The notes beneath the pieces were generated by a model. It was not told the origin of the DNA. It did no database searches and saw nothing but the letters and a program-made list of their open reading frames with translations. 64,000 nt of DNA from Melioribacter roseus P3M-2 (GTDB lineage: Bacteria; Bacteroidota; Ignavibacteria; Ignavibacteriales; Melioribacteraceae). The translations under genes were made by a program, and so were the position numbers. Position 1 is the first letter of the stretch; each line of letters opens with the position of its first letter. The stretch lies in contig NC_018178.1 of the NCBI RefSeq assembly GCF_000279145.1, positions 1,240,001-1,304,000 on the forward strand, in the 5' to 3' direction. This document shows positions 46,611 to 56,700 of this stretch, piece after piece.

Positions 46611-47858
46611 ATGAAAAGAGTCGTTACAATTATCGGCATTATTCTCGTATGCGCATTGACGTTAAAGGCGCAGGAGAATAAGTGTATCGAGTGCCATTAC
46701 AAGGAAACGCCCAACATTGTTTCCGACTGGCAGCTCAGTAAACATGCGGAAAACGACATTGACTGCTCCGTATGTCACGGCGACGAGCATATGTCGGCTG
46801 CCGACGTCGCAAAAGTAAAATTGCCGACGCCGGAAACCTGTTCGATGTGTCACGAAACCCAGGTGAGTCAATTCAAAAAAGGGAAACATGCAATTGCCTG
46901 GGCGGCAATGAAAGCGATGCCCACGGCGCACATGCAGCCGATGGCGCTGATGGAAGGTCTAAAAGGATGCGGCGGCTGCCATAAAGTAGGAGTAAAATCC
47001 GAAGACGAAATGAAAAAATTGAAAGCCGACGGTTCGGTATTCGGACATGCTTCGTGCGACGTTTGTCATACGCGCCATACGTTCAGTAAAAAAGAGGCGC
47101 AACAGCCTCAGGCATGTCAAACCTGCCATCAGGGCTTCGACCATCCTCAATGGGAAATGTATTCCGGTTCCAAACACGGCGTACGTTATCTGTTGAAACA
47201 AAACGGCGTTTTGCCGGAAAACAGTTCCGCCCCCACATGCCAGACGTGTCATATGCCGGAAGGAAATCACGAAGTGAGAACAGCGTGGGGATTTCTCGCT
47301 GTGCGTCTCCCGATGCCCGAAGACAAACAATGGACGGATGACCGCGTTACTATTTTAAAGGCGCTCGGAGTTCTCGATCCCGACGGCAAACCGACTCAAC
47401 TGCTCGACGTGGTTAAAGCCGCCGACGTAGCCAGACTGACGCAGGAAGATTGGCAAAGAGAGCGAGATAAAATGATTAACGTTTGCTCGAAATGTCATTC
47501 GGAAAATTACGCGAAAGCCGAACTCAAGAAAGGCGACGATATGATCAAAAACGCCGACCGCCTTATGGCAGAAGCAATCAATGTAGTGGCTGATCTTTAT
47601 AAAGACGGCATTATCAAAAAGCCGGAAAATTATCCGGCGGCATATCCGATGCTGTTGACGTTCCACGACGCTCCCACGGTTATCGAACAGAAATTGTTCG
47701 TTATGTTCCTAGAGCACAGAATGAGAACTTTCCAGGGCGCATTCCACAATAATCCCGATTATGCGCTCTGGTACGGCTGGAGCGAAATGCAGCGCGACCT
47801 CTCGGAAATCAAAGAACTTGCCCATCAAATGAGATTGAATCAAAAAGCGGATCGTTAA
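46611..47858 (+). CDS. octaheme c-type cytochrome, hydroxylamine-oxidoreductase-like
   Basis: 415 residues with a signal peptide (IIGIILVCALTLKA). Eight heme sites are visible: CIECH, CSVCH, CSMCH, CGGCH, CDVCH, CQTCH, CQTCH, CSKCH. The arrangement and the C-terminal region (GAFHNNPDYALWYGW) belong to HAO-like octaheme proteins. In organisms without ammonia oxidation such proteins are thought to work reductively (nitrite or hydroxylamine) or detoxify NO. Whether the P460 cross-link tyrosine is present I cannot decide without an alignment. GGAGG precedes the ATG. Context: NO-response and nos genes. Confidence 0.87.
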   Translation: MKRVVTIIGIILVCALTLKAQENKCIECHYKETPNIVSDWQLSKHAENDIDCSVCHGDEHMSAADVAKVKLPTPETCSMCHETQVSQFKKGKHAIAWAAMKAMPTAHMQPMALMEGLKGCGGCHKVGVKSEDEMKKLKADGSVFGHASCDVCHTRHTFSKKEAQQPQACQTCHQGFDHPQWEMYSGSKHGVRYLLKQNGVLPENSSAPTCQTCHMPEGNHEVRTAWGFLAVRLPMPEDKQWTDDRVTILKALGVLDPDGKPTQLLDVVKAADVARLTQEDWQRERDKMINVCSKCHSENYAKAELKKGDDMIKNADRLMAEAINVVADLYKDGIIKKPENYPAAYPMLLTFHDAPTVIEQKLFVMFLEHRMRTFQGAFHNNPDYALWYGWSEMQRDLSEIKELAHQMRLNQKADR

Positions 47859-47875
47859 TTCCCTTCTTTTTTCAA

Positions 47876-47914
47876 AAGCGCGCAGGTTATGCCCCATTTG
47901 TAATCTGCGCGCTT
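47876..47914 (+). terminator. terminator-like hairpin after the octaheme cytochrome gene
   Basis: AAGCGCGCAG (47876-47885) and CTGCGCGCTT (47905-47914) are perfect 10-base inverted arms around a 19-base loop, followed by a weak pyrimidine stretch. Confidence 0.65.
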
Positions 47915-48173
47915 CTTCTGTAACTTCTATAATTATTTCGCCGTTCCTAAGCATATTCTAATTTGAGTAACGTAATGAAATACCTTAATTAAGTTATTAA
48001 AGAATTAAATTATTCTTTGTGATTATTTTAAAATTTATTATGTTCATAATATAGTATCATAATACCAAGGTCTTAATATGACTAATAAAATAAACAAATG
48101 GATGTGTTAATATTTATTATTATGAAAAGAATGATTAATAATAAAAATTAACTATAAATTAAGTGAGATAATA
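47915..48173. other. A+T-rich left edge of the defence island
   Basis: No gene seen. Sequence becomes strongly A+T-rich here and stays so through the next 10 kb. No attachment-site repeat, tRNA or integrase is visible. The ATG at 48174 follows GTGAGA. Confidence 0.5.
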
Positions 48174-50597
48174 ATGGATAATCGGGAATTATTTGAAAAA
48201 CTTTTTTTCTCTCAAACAGAAAAAGAAGTCGACACTATAATTCAATCTTATCCTGAGATCTTCAAACAAGATAATTGGTATCCCTATGGTGATAATGAAA
48301 GTTTTTTCGGTGTCATAGAGAACCAGCAAGCATCACCTGTTCCTGCTTTGGTCGAAAAAATTACTAATTCAATTGATGCTATACTCACAAGAAAGTGTTA
48401 TGAGGCAGGAATAGAGCCTACTTCCGCGGAAGCACCTAAAACAATGGAAGAAGCAATAGAAAAATTTTTCCCCGACCATAAAAAATGGGATTTACCCTCT
48501 TTTAGAAAAGCTCAATCAGAAAGTATTCAAATTATCGCAGATGGTCAGAGAATGGAAACATCGTTAATTATTTATGATGATGGCGAAGGACAACATCCAG
48601 AAGATTTTGAAAGGACTTTTCTTTCATTACTACGCGGTAATAAAAATGAAATTCACTTTGTTCAGGGGAAATACAATATGGGCGGCAGCGGTGCAATTGT
48701 ATTTTGCGGGAAGAAACGATATCATCTTATTGCATCGAAACGATATGACGGTAAAGGAAAGTTTGGATTTACTTTAATAAGACAGCATCCTTTTACTAAG
48801 GAAGAAGAAGAAAAAAAGAAGAATACTTGGTATGAGTACTTTAAGATAAACGGTCAAATTCCATCATTTGAAATAGACCAATTAGATCTAGGCTTGTATA
48901 ATAGAAAATTCACCACAGGAACAATATTAAAATTATATTCTTACGATTTACCACCCGGTTCGCGTTCGGTTATATCAAGAGATTTGAATCAAAGTATAAA
49001 TGAATTTTTATTCGAACCGGCATTACCCGTATATACAATTGATAAAAAAGAACGTTATCCTGATGATAGAAATCTCGAACGAGACTTATATGGTCTCAAG
49101 CGAAGATTAGAGGAAGAAAAAAGCAAATATGTAGATGATTATTTCTTAGAGAGCTATAAGGATAAAGAAATAGGTGAATTAAAAATTACTTGTTATGTAT
49201 TTAAACCCAGAATTGAAGGTAAAACAGCAAAAGAGAGTAGAGAGTCAATCCAAAGAGAATTCTTTAAAAATAATATGTCCGTTCTTTTCTCATTAAATGG
49301 TCAAGTGCACGGTCATTTTACTTCTGAGTTTATTTCTAGAACACTCAAAATGCAGCTAATAAAGGATTATATATTAATACACGTTGATTGCACTAACTTA
49401 CACTATGCTTTCCGTAAAGAATTATTTATGGCTTCGCGTGATAGATTAAAACAAGGTGAAGAAACATCAAGGCTGAGAGAGATAGTTGCCAAAGTATTAC
49501 TTAAAAGTAAGTTGGTCGATATTTACAAAAAGAGAAAGGATACTATATCATTCGCTGGCGAAGATAAGAATGAACTGATCAAATCATTTACAAAAAATTT
49601 ACCATTAAAAAGCGAACTGCTTAAGCTTCTAAATCAAACATTCAAACTCGAAGAAAAAGGGGAAAAACCAGATAAGGAGAAAAAAGAGAAAAAAAGAAAA
49701 GAAAAAGAGGAAGAATTTAAACCCGAACGTTTCCCCACATATTTTAAATACGGAAAAAATGGGAAAGATGAAAAACCAATGATAAAAATTCCTCTTGGAG
49801 GAGAGAAGGTTATAAAATTTAAGACTGACGTTGAAAATGAATATTTTGTTAGAGTAGAAGAACCCGGAGAACTAAAAATTACTTTATTAAAACATACAAA
49901 TAACGAAACGGAAGGTGGAACCAAACCCGGTACGCCAAAAGAAATAGATGATTTATTCTATGTCCAAAAAAGTAATCCGCAAGATGGTACAATAAAAATA
50001 GTATTAGCCCCGACTGATGAAGTTAAAGTTGGTGATACAGTAGAAATTAAAGCAACTCTAACCAGCCCGGGCAAAGACTTTGACCAAATATTTCTTGTTA
50101 AGATTGTAGAAAAAGAAAAACCGAAGGAAAAAATCAAGCAAACGAAAGATGAAGAAGAAAACAAAATCGGCTTACCCGATTTAATACTAGTTTATAAAGA
50201 ACCTAAAGAAGGCGAAGAAAGAAAAACTTGGGCTGATTTAGAAGGAACGCCGTTAGAAATGGGTTATGAAACAGTTGTGCAACCTTTTGCAGAAGGAGAT
50301 ATACTCCAAGCCATTTATGTAAATATGGACAGCAATGTTTTAAAGAATTATAAAACAACATTAAAATCTGCCGAGCAATATGAAGCAGCCGAGAAAAGAT
50401 ATTACACATCAGTTTATTTCCACACACTATTTTTATTTACCATAAGTAAAAACAAAAAGTACTCGATGAAGAGAGATGAAGGAGAGCAAGTTAAAGATGT
50501 GGATCTGGTTGAGTATGTTAAAGATATTTTTGAAAGTTACTATGCACAGTTTTTACTTAACTTTGGAATGAGTGAGTTGGTGCAGAGTTTGGAGTAG
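48174..50597 (+). CDS. GHKL-type (HSP90/MutL-like) ATPase of a defence island
   Basis: 807 residues. The N-terminal domain has GHKL motifs: N-box EKITNSIDAI (E61, N65, D68), G1 DDGEGQ (136-140) and G2 GKYNMGGSGAI (165-175). The middle part to about residue 490 could be a transducer domain. A highly charged Lys/Glu linker (about 500-530) precedes a beta-rich region (about 540-670, Ig-like) and a C-terminal helical domain. No nuclease or phosphoacceptor motif is seen, so it is not a sensor kinase. It converges on the kinase gene with five bases between stops. I do not know a named system for it. It is presumably an effector or sensor of the neighbouring module; this is inference. Confidence 0.65.
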   Translation: MDNRELFEKLFFSQTEKEVDTIIQSYPEIFKQDNWYPYGDNESFFGVIENQQASPVPALVEKITNSIDAILTRKCYEAGIEPTSAEAPKTMEEAIEKFFPDHKKWDLPSFRKAQSESIQIIADGQRMETSLIIYDDGEGQHPEDFERTFLSLLRGNKNEIHFVQGKYNMGGSGAIVFCGKKRYHLIASKRYDGKGKFGFTLIRQHPFTKEEEEKKKNTWYEYFKINGQIPSFEIDQLDLGLYNRKFTTGTILKLYSYDLPPGSRSVISRDLNQSINEFLFEPALPVYTIDKKERYPDDRNLERDLYGLKRRLEEEKSKYVDDYFLESYKDKEIGELKITCYVFKPRIEGKTAKESRESIQREFFKNNMSVLFSLNGQVHGHFTSEFISRTLKMQLIKDYILIHVDCTNLHYAFRKELFMASRDRLKQGEETSRLREIVAKVLLKSKLVDIYKKRKDTISFAGEDKNELIKSFTKNLPLKSELLKLLNQTFKLEEKGEKPDKEKKEKKRKEKEEEFKPERFPTYFKYGKNGKDEKPMIKIPLGGEKVIKFKTDVENEYFVRVEEPGELKITLLKHTNNETEGGTKPGTPKEIDDLFYVQKSNPQDGTIKIVLAPTDEVKVGDTVEIKATLTSPGKDFDQIFLVKIVEKEKPKEKIKQTKDEEENKIGLPDLILVYKEPKEGEERKTWADLEGTPLEMGYETVVQPFAEGDILQAIYVNMDSNVLKNYKTTLKSAEQYEAAEKRYYTSVYFHTLFLFTISKNKKYSMKRDEGEQVKDVDLVEYVKDIFESYYAQFLLNFGMSELVQSLE

Positions 50598-50602
50598 TAA
50601 TT

Positions 50603-51511
50603 TTAGGCAACTAGTTTCTTTCTAATAGGCTCAAATTTAGTTTCTATTTCACTTATTTCGGCTCTTTTATTCTTATTGTGCTGTAACATACTTGTTATTA
50701 TTGAATAAATCTCATTGTCTTTTACTAAAAAATCGTCTAATGAAATTATGCCTTCTGGTAGGTTAGCTTGAAATATATACCAAAATATTTTGCCCAATTG
50801 ATAAACATCAGACTTATAATCAATATTACAGTCAAAGTTAAATTCCAAGTTTTTACCTTCAGTGAAAAATTTGTTCATGGCCTCTGGAGATAACCAGCCG
50901 AAAGGACCTATCTTTTCACCAACCTCATCAATATTATCTAGAAGTAAATCTTCATTAGCAGAATCTATTAAACCCAAATCACAGATTTTTAACTCATTAT
51001 TTATAAATAGGATATTTTCTGGTTTTAAATCACGATGATATATTTTCAAATTATGTAATTCCTTTAAACCATTTAAAATTTGAATGCAAATTCTGACTTT
51101 CTCCGAAATGTCTAATCTATTATCTTCAATTAAATTTTTTAATGTGTAATCAGCTTTTTCCATAAGGTAGTATTGGAATTTTTTCTTTTCAATTTCAATA
51201 AAATCATCATGAAATATTTTTATAACATTTTTACAACCGTTAGAATCTGCGATTTTTAATGCATCTATTTCACGCGTAAATCTTAGCACTCTATTTTGGT
51301 GTAAAGCATCATCAATATTGTAATTACAAATTTTAATAATCATATCTTCATAGTACTTATTCGGATCTGTAACCAGAAAAATACTGGAATTAATTCTATT
51401 ATTTTCAATATAGTGCCTAATAGTTAATCTTGATCCTTGAAAATTAATTACATTTTTATGACGATATCTTCCGCTAGAAAGAATAGGATTATTTTTTTTA
51501 TTTAATCGCAT
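50603..51511 (-). CDS. serine/threonine protein kinase of a defence island
   Basis: 302 residues, one Hanks-type kinase domain with all catalytic elements: K60, E81, HRDLKPEN (159-166), DLG at 178-180 in place of DFG, and SPEA in place of APE. There is no membrane helix or sensor domain. Soluble kinases act in phage defence, for example Stk2 and the PglW kinase of Pgl/BREX. Here it is three bases after the DUF262 gene, at the end of a likely operon with phosphorothioation genes. Target unknown; the DUF262 protein and the GHKL ATPase are candidates. Confidence 0.82.
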   Translation of the reverse strand: MRLNKKNNPILSSGRYRHKNVINFQGSRLTIRHYIENNRINSSIFLVTDPNKYYEDMIIKICNYNIDDALHQNRVLRFTREIDALKIADSNGCKNVIKIFHDDFIEIEKKKFQYYLMEKADYTLKNLIEDNRLDISEKVRICIQILNGLKELHNLKIYHRDLKPENILFINNELKICDLGLIDSANEDLLLDNIDEVGEKIGPFGWLSPEAMNKFFTEGKNLEFNFDCNIDYKSDVYQLGKIFWYIFQANLPEGIISLDDFLVKDNEIYSIITSMLQHNKNKRAEISEIETKFEPIRKKLVA

Positions 51512-51514
51512 GCG

Positions 51515-52611
51515 TTATCTCAAATATGGTTCTTTAACAATTTCTTGAAGTTTCTCAACTGAAAGAGTTAAGTACCCAGAAATAGATTTCTTGTCGTCAT
51601 AACTTAGCATATAAAAATCTATTATTTGTTTTTGTGTAGCATTTAATTCGTTAGTAGTGTTCAATAGTAATTCATTAAGGAAACCAATTCTTTTCATTCT
51701 TGCATCTTTTGAATTTGATTGAGTCACACAATTACGAGCATATTCCTTTAATGGTAGACAATCTTCATTTGTAGGATATATATCCTCACCAATTAGAACT
51801 AAAAGCTTATAAAAGTAATTGAGTGCTTCTTCATCAAGATTTTGATTTTCGTTTAAGAATCCAAACAAGGTATAAAAATCATTACGTTGCTTATATCGAG
51901 TTTCACATATAGGATAAATTTCATTGAATTTTTCAACAATTTTTAATATAGCTTTAAAGCGATTAAACAATTCATCGTATTCATCTTCCGTTATATCGCT
52001 TTCAAAAAGATCATCAACGCCTGTTTTTTTATCCCTTATACCAAATTTTAAAAGACTAACTAATTCCCCAACAAAATCAATATCTTGCATTCTATTTTGG
52101 GCAGCTGCAGTAAAAAGATTTAGTTTCTGGAGTTCGTCTAATGCTGATATATTATCTAAAAGAGTTAAAAATCTTGTATCGTAATATTTGGCCTTAAGCA
52201 ATTCTGGCCTATTTATCTTTAACCCAGCAGAGTTTACCAATGCATAGTATTCTTCAATTGACTCATCTTCTGAAATTTCCTCAATAACAACAACGGCCAA
52301 TTTATAATTAAGAAAATTTTCAGCTGTACTATCTTTAAAATATTCTTTAGATAGATCTTTAAAAAGTTTTTTGTAAAAACCAACCATTGAACGAACTCTT
52401 TGTTGTCCATCAACAACTTCATAATCGTTATTTTTTTATATAAAAAAATGTTTGGTATTGGGTAATTTTTTTTTATTGACTCAACCAATAGTTGTTTTGC
52501 TTTTACAGGCCAAATTTCATTGCGTTGATATGGTGGGTTTAAATCAAGCTGATTATTTTCATAAAGATCAATTATTTTGTTTACTGTCCATTCTTCAATA
52601 TGGTACTTCAT
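51515..52611 (-). CDS. DUF262 protein (ParB/Srx fold), apparent 1-base frameshift
   Basis: About 366 residues after correction. The N-terminal DUF262 domain contains DLNPPYQRNEIWP, then LVESIKKNYPIPNIFLY, and the catalytic DGQQR motif. The frame breaks in a T7 run (52431-52437); restoring one base gives LYKKNNDYEVVDGQQRVRSM. The rest is helical, with no HNH/DUF1524 motif seen. SspE, the restriction partner of SspABCD, is DUF262 plus DUF1524, so this protein would be the sensing half without a nuclease. Located between sspD-like and kinase genes, 18 and 3 bases apart. Frame error, not decay, is likely. Confidence 0.78.
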
Positions 52612-52629
52612 GATTTTTCTCTTTAATTA

Positions 52630-53733
52630 TTATATAAAACACGCAGCGCAGCCCTCGCCCTCAGCCTCTTCTAATATGTCAATTAGAAATGGAGACTTTG
52701 GGTTAGAGTTTCTTTCTGCTCTTTTTAGTTGTTCTAATTTTATTTGTTTAATTCTTTCCGGTTTAATTATGTCTTCTAATCTTTCGTCTTGCATCCAGGT
52801 ATAACCGTCTTTTTCATAACTCATTGCTTTTTCAAATAATTCTCTATGATTTTCATAAAGCCAAATCCATTCTATCTTTTGCTGGAAAAAACAGAAATAA
52901 CAGCCTGAACGGCTACGTGAATAAAATCCCTTCTTTCCGTCAACTTCGAATTCAACCTTTTTATAATATTCAGGTACTCCAACACCGCTATCTTCTAAGA
53001 TTTTAAAAATATCATCCCTCACTAAAATATCTTCATTTTCAATTAGAGGGAAATCGTCTAATTGAGAAATTGGATAGTTGGTCGTTTTTAAAAACTCAAA
53101 TACTATTTTATTGAATCCAGAAATACTTACTGTTAATAAGTCATTCAATTTACGATTTTTATTGTATTGCAATGATAGCGGAGTATCCAAAACGTTTATA
53201 ATTGTATCCTTTTTATCGCTATTAATTAATTCATTACAAATATCCATTAATAATTCTTGATTTTTATTATCGAGAACAGTGGCAATTATCTCCTCGCTCC
53301 AAATATTTTTTCTAAAGGGAAAAATTGATTGTATGTTTTCTTTATGCGAAATATAACCCTCTCTATCCTCATCGCCTCTTATTCCTACATAAGAAATAGT
53401 TGGATCCGAACCGACATAATTTTCAAAGGGTTCAAGCTTCATAGCTCTTGTACACCACCTTGCGTTAGGCGAGGGAAGAAAACCACCATATAATTTAAGA
53501 AAGTGATCAAATTGTGCCTCGGGAGAATTTTCGGCAGCTTTTAATCTTTTTATTTTCTTACCCAAATAACTTTCCAGATTGTCAATTAGCTTATAAGTTT
53601 CATCGAGTTCTTTGTCTGTCTCACAAAAATAATATTCAATTTCAAGTTGCGGATACTTATCGTGAAGATATACAGCTAAGGCAGCGCTGTCTTTTCCGCC
53701 GGATATACCTAGAACATGTCTTACTTTGTTCAT
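52630..53733 (-). CDS. DndC/SspD-like PAPS-reductase-fold ATP pyrophosphatase
   Basis: 367 residues. PP-loop motif SGGKDSAAL (11-19) for ATP binding, and cysteines likely to hold a [4Fe-4S] cluster (ARWCTRAMKL; SGCYFCFF). An unusual C-terminal CAAC precedes the end. DndC and SspD activate DNA backbone for sulfur insertion in phosphorothioation. The neighbours (large ATPase and DUF4007 protein) make it SspD-like rather than a sulfate-assimilation enzyme. It begins eight bases after the ATPase gene. No cysteine desulfurase (DndA/SspA) is adjacent. Confidence 0.8.
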   Translation of the reverse strand: MNKVRHVLGISGGKDSAALAVYLHDKYPQLEIEYYFCETDKELDETYKLIDNLESYLGKKIKRLKAAENSPEAQFDHFLKLYGGFLPSPNARWCTRAMKLEPFENYVGSDPTISYVGIRGDEDREGYISHKENIQSIFPFRKNIWSEEIIATVLDNKNQELLMDICNELINSDKKDTIINVLDTPLSLQYNKNRKLNDLLTVSISGFNKIVFEFLKTTNYPISQLDDFPLIENEDILVRDDIFKILEDSGVGVPEYYKKVEFEVDGKKGFYSRSRSGCYFCFFQQKIEWIWLYENHRELFEKAMSYEKDGYTWMQDERLEDIIKPERIKQIKLEQLKRAERNSNPKSPFLIDILEEAEGEGCAACFI

Positions 53734-53741
53734 TTAATAAT

Positions 53742-56700
53742 TTATTCTTTGGAATTATTATTCAGTTGCTTCTTAAGTAATTTTAAAAGAGCTATTTGAT
53801 TTAACTTTTTATCACTGCTTAAGTTTTTAATAATTTTCTTTTCTATTTCTTCAGCTAACTTTTCTTGTTCTTTGCTTAATCTTATCAACGCACGGTGTGT
53901 ATTCTCATCTGTCGAAGTAATTTCAACACTAATGGCGATTTCTTTATTATTATCTATACCAAGATTAGCAATATCTGTCAAATTGTCAAATTCGTGAAAG
54001 ATGGTTTTTATTTTTTCGTGAATTATTTTTTCTTCATCGTCAGAAATAACTTCTAAACTTTTACCAATTAGACCTTGTACAAACGAACTTAGCCAAGTTT
54101 TTCTATCATTCAAGTTTGAGTTTATTCTTTGATAAATTGTTCTTTGATGTGGAAGAAATAAGTATGTCTTGATTGAAGCATATCTTAAAATAATTTTGTC
54201 CTTATAATCGGGAAATTCAAGATTGTTAAATCCGGTTGATGTTTTCAATGTTTTTTCTATTCTATTTAAAAGTTCGTCATAACTTAATCTTAATTCACGA
54301 ATTGAGTTTTTAAGCTTATTTACATACAAGTCAAGCTTTTCATTTGAATTTAACAACTCCTGTGAAGTAAATCCTAAAGCATTTGGAAAATCTTCAAAAA
54401 ATGTTTTTTCGGGGTCTTTGGCTTTTGCTATCGCATCACGAAGGAGCAGTGTTTCTTTGGATAATCTTAAGGTTTTTTGGGAATACTCTGTAAGTCCGCG
54501 ATAAAAACTGAGAAAAGGTTTAATAGTATCAACAAAACTTTTAGTTGTAATCTTTTCTTCACTTGCACGGTTAATTAACTCTTGGTATCGATTAAATAAC
54601 TCAAGTCTAATTCCCTTTACATTAAAAGTTTTAATGAAATAGTTATGAGGGTTTTTTAAAATCATTTCGAATAAATCTAAACTAAGTTCCGGAAGAAAAA
54701 CATCTCCATCAAACAAAGCATATTCATCACGTTTAATGAATAAATAAATGGGTACCCAAAACGCAATAAAACCTGACTTCAACTTAAAAGGTTTTTCTTG
54801 TAATTTTTCAAAAAGATCTGCCAAACTTTTTTTTGTAGCTTTTGAAGATTCGAGAAACTCTTCACAACACTGCCATAGTGGAATAAATGATTTCTCTTTT
54901 GGTGCTGTTAGGATAAATAATCCATTCTCTTTTCTATGAATTCCTGTGTTTTTTAATAAACTTAAATAAATTGTTTTTTCAGGAGGATACTGTTTTTTAT
55001 CAAATAACAAGTCTTCTTTATCCCAATGTTCAAAAAGTCTGTTGAATAAGGCTTTTCTCGCAGTATTTATTGCTCCAGGCAATTTCTCTCTGTTAATCAA
55101 CTCATTATGAAATATTGGAGTTTTGCTATAAGACTTATCAATTATTTCAGAAAGCTTTTTATTAAAAGTTGTCTTGGAATCGATATTTAAAGGAGAACCA
55201 TTATAAATCCATCTAACTTTAGAGTCTTTATAAAAAAGTGAATCAATAACTAATTCGTTAATTTCTATTGTTAGATTCTCAATTAAATTTTTTATCTCTC
55301 TTTTAACAACTCTGTCATCGGCATATTTTTCTAAAACATAATTGGCTTTCTCTATTTCTAAAATATTTGTTCTAATTTTATCGGCATTTTCATAATATCC
55401 GTATAAAATTACTTCATTAGTGCTTTTTGAAATATTCTTTATAGTGGAAATATGAAGATTTTCATTAAAGATAAGATTTATAATTCCGTCAGCTTCGCCT
55501 TTTTGAAGCTGTTTAATTGGATAATCTGAAATAACAATCTCAAAAAATCTAGGAGTTCCTGTCTTTAAGTAACTAGCTTTTGCAGGGAGAAATTGAGTGT
55601 CGAAAAACTCTTTCAATTTACCCACTAAATCGGGATTTGGGTTAATATAATTTTCAGCTTCGTTGAGCGCTAAATCAATGTCAACATCAGTTCCCTCGAA
55701 TAAAACATAACATTGTGAGTAAGATTGAAATCTAATGAGCTTATGTTTTTCTAAAAGTTTAATTTCCTCTTCAATATTCTCGATGTTCAAAGATAAATTT
55801 CCGTAAACTTTAAGGAACTCGGCATTTATTTTGGCCCCGGAAGGAGCAAAAATATTCAACAAACCGATTGTTTTAATAATTTTTGATTTTTCAATGAAAT
55901 TCTTCTCAAAAATTATTTCGACTCTTTCTAAAGTCGATTTAATAATTGACCACTTTAGATAATCGGGATTATATTTTGAAGAGAGAAAAGAATAAAAATT
56001 ATTTAGCAAATAGTCATATACATCAACTAAGTTAAAATATTTTTTATTTTTTTTAATATAACTACTAAAATCGGTTGTTTCGAGAAAAGTAAATAAAGAC
56101 CGTTCATTTTGTCCATACCTTTGTAGCGCTTTTGCAATTATTCCAGCGGATAAAATTTCTAACGGAAATAACTTTTTTGCAATAAATTCATTCAAGGTGT
56201 TGTAAAGAGGATAGACCCTAGCTTTTATTATTGATGTGTAAAGCTCCTTGTATTCTTCATTGCTAATATTTGTAGGGTTGCCATTTAAATATCTAGCAGC
56301 CAAATATAACAGTTGTTCTACAGGTTCGTTAAAAGGAATTTCTTTTAACCTGCCTTTAACTTTTTCCCATTCGTTTCTAATTTTTTCGTCGCTTTTTACG
56401 CGATAAGCGTCGAAACCCTGATGTAGAGTTGTTAATAAAATTATATTTTTATTTTGATTATTTACAAACTCAGCTAATTTCTGGATTGCATATAATTCTT
56501 GTTCTGGCTTGTTTTCAGAAGCATACTCAAGAAATTTCCCAAATTCATCGATTACAATTAACAACCCCATGTTTGAGGCTGCTATTTTTTTGTAATATTT
56601 TTCCAATCCTTCAATTATATCGACTTTTTGACTTATTTTTAAAATTTCACGTAACGTTTCTTCAAAAGACCGATAATCTCCAATTATATTAAGCGTCTTA

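Noticed and set aside
48174-50597. Sensor histidine kinase
   Set aside because: It has GHKL ATPase boxes but no phospho-acceptor histidine domain and no partner regulator.
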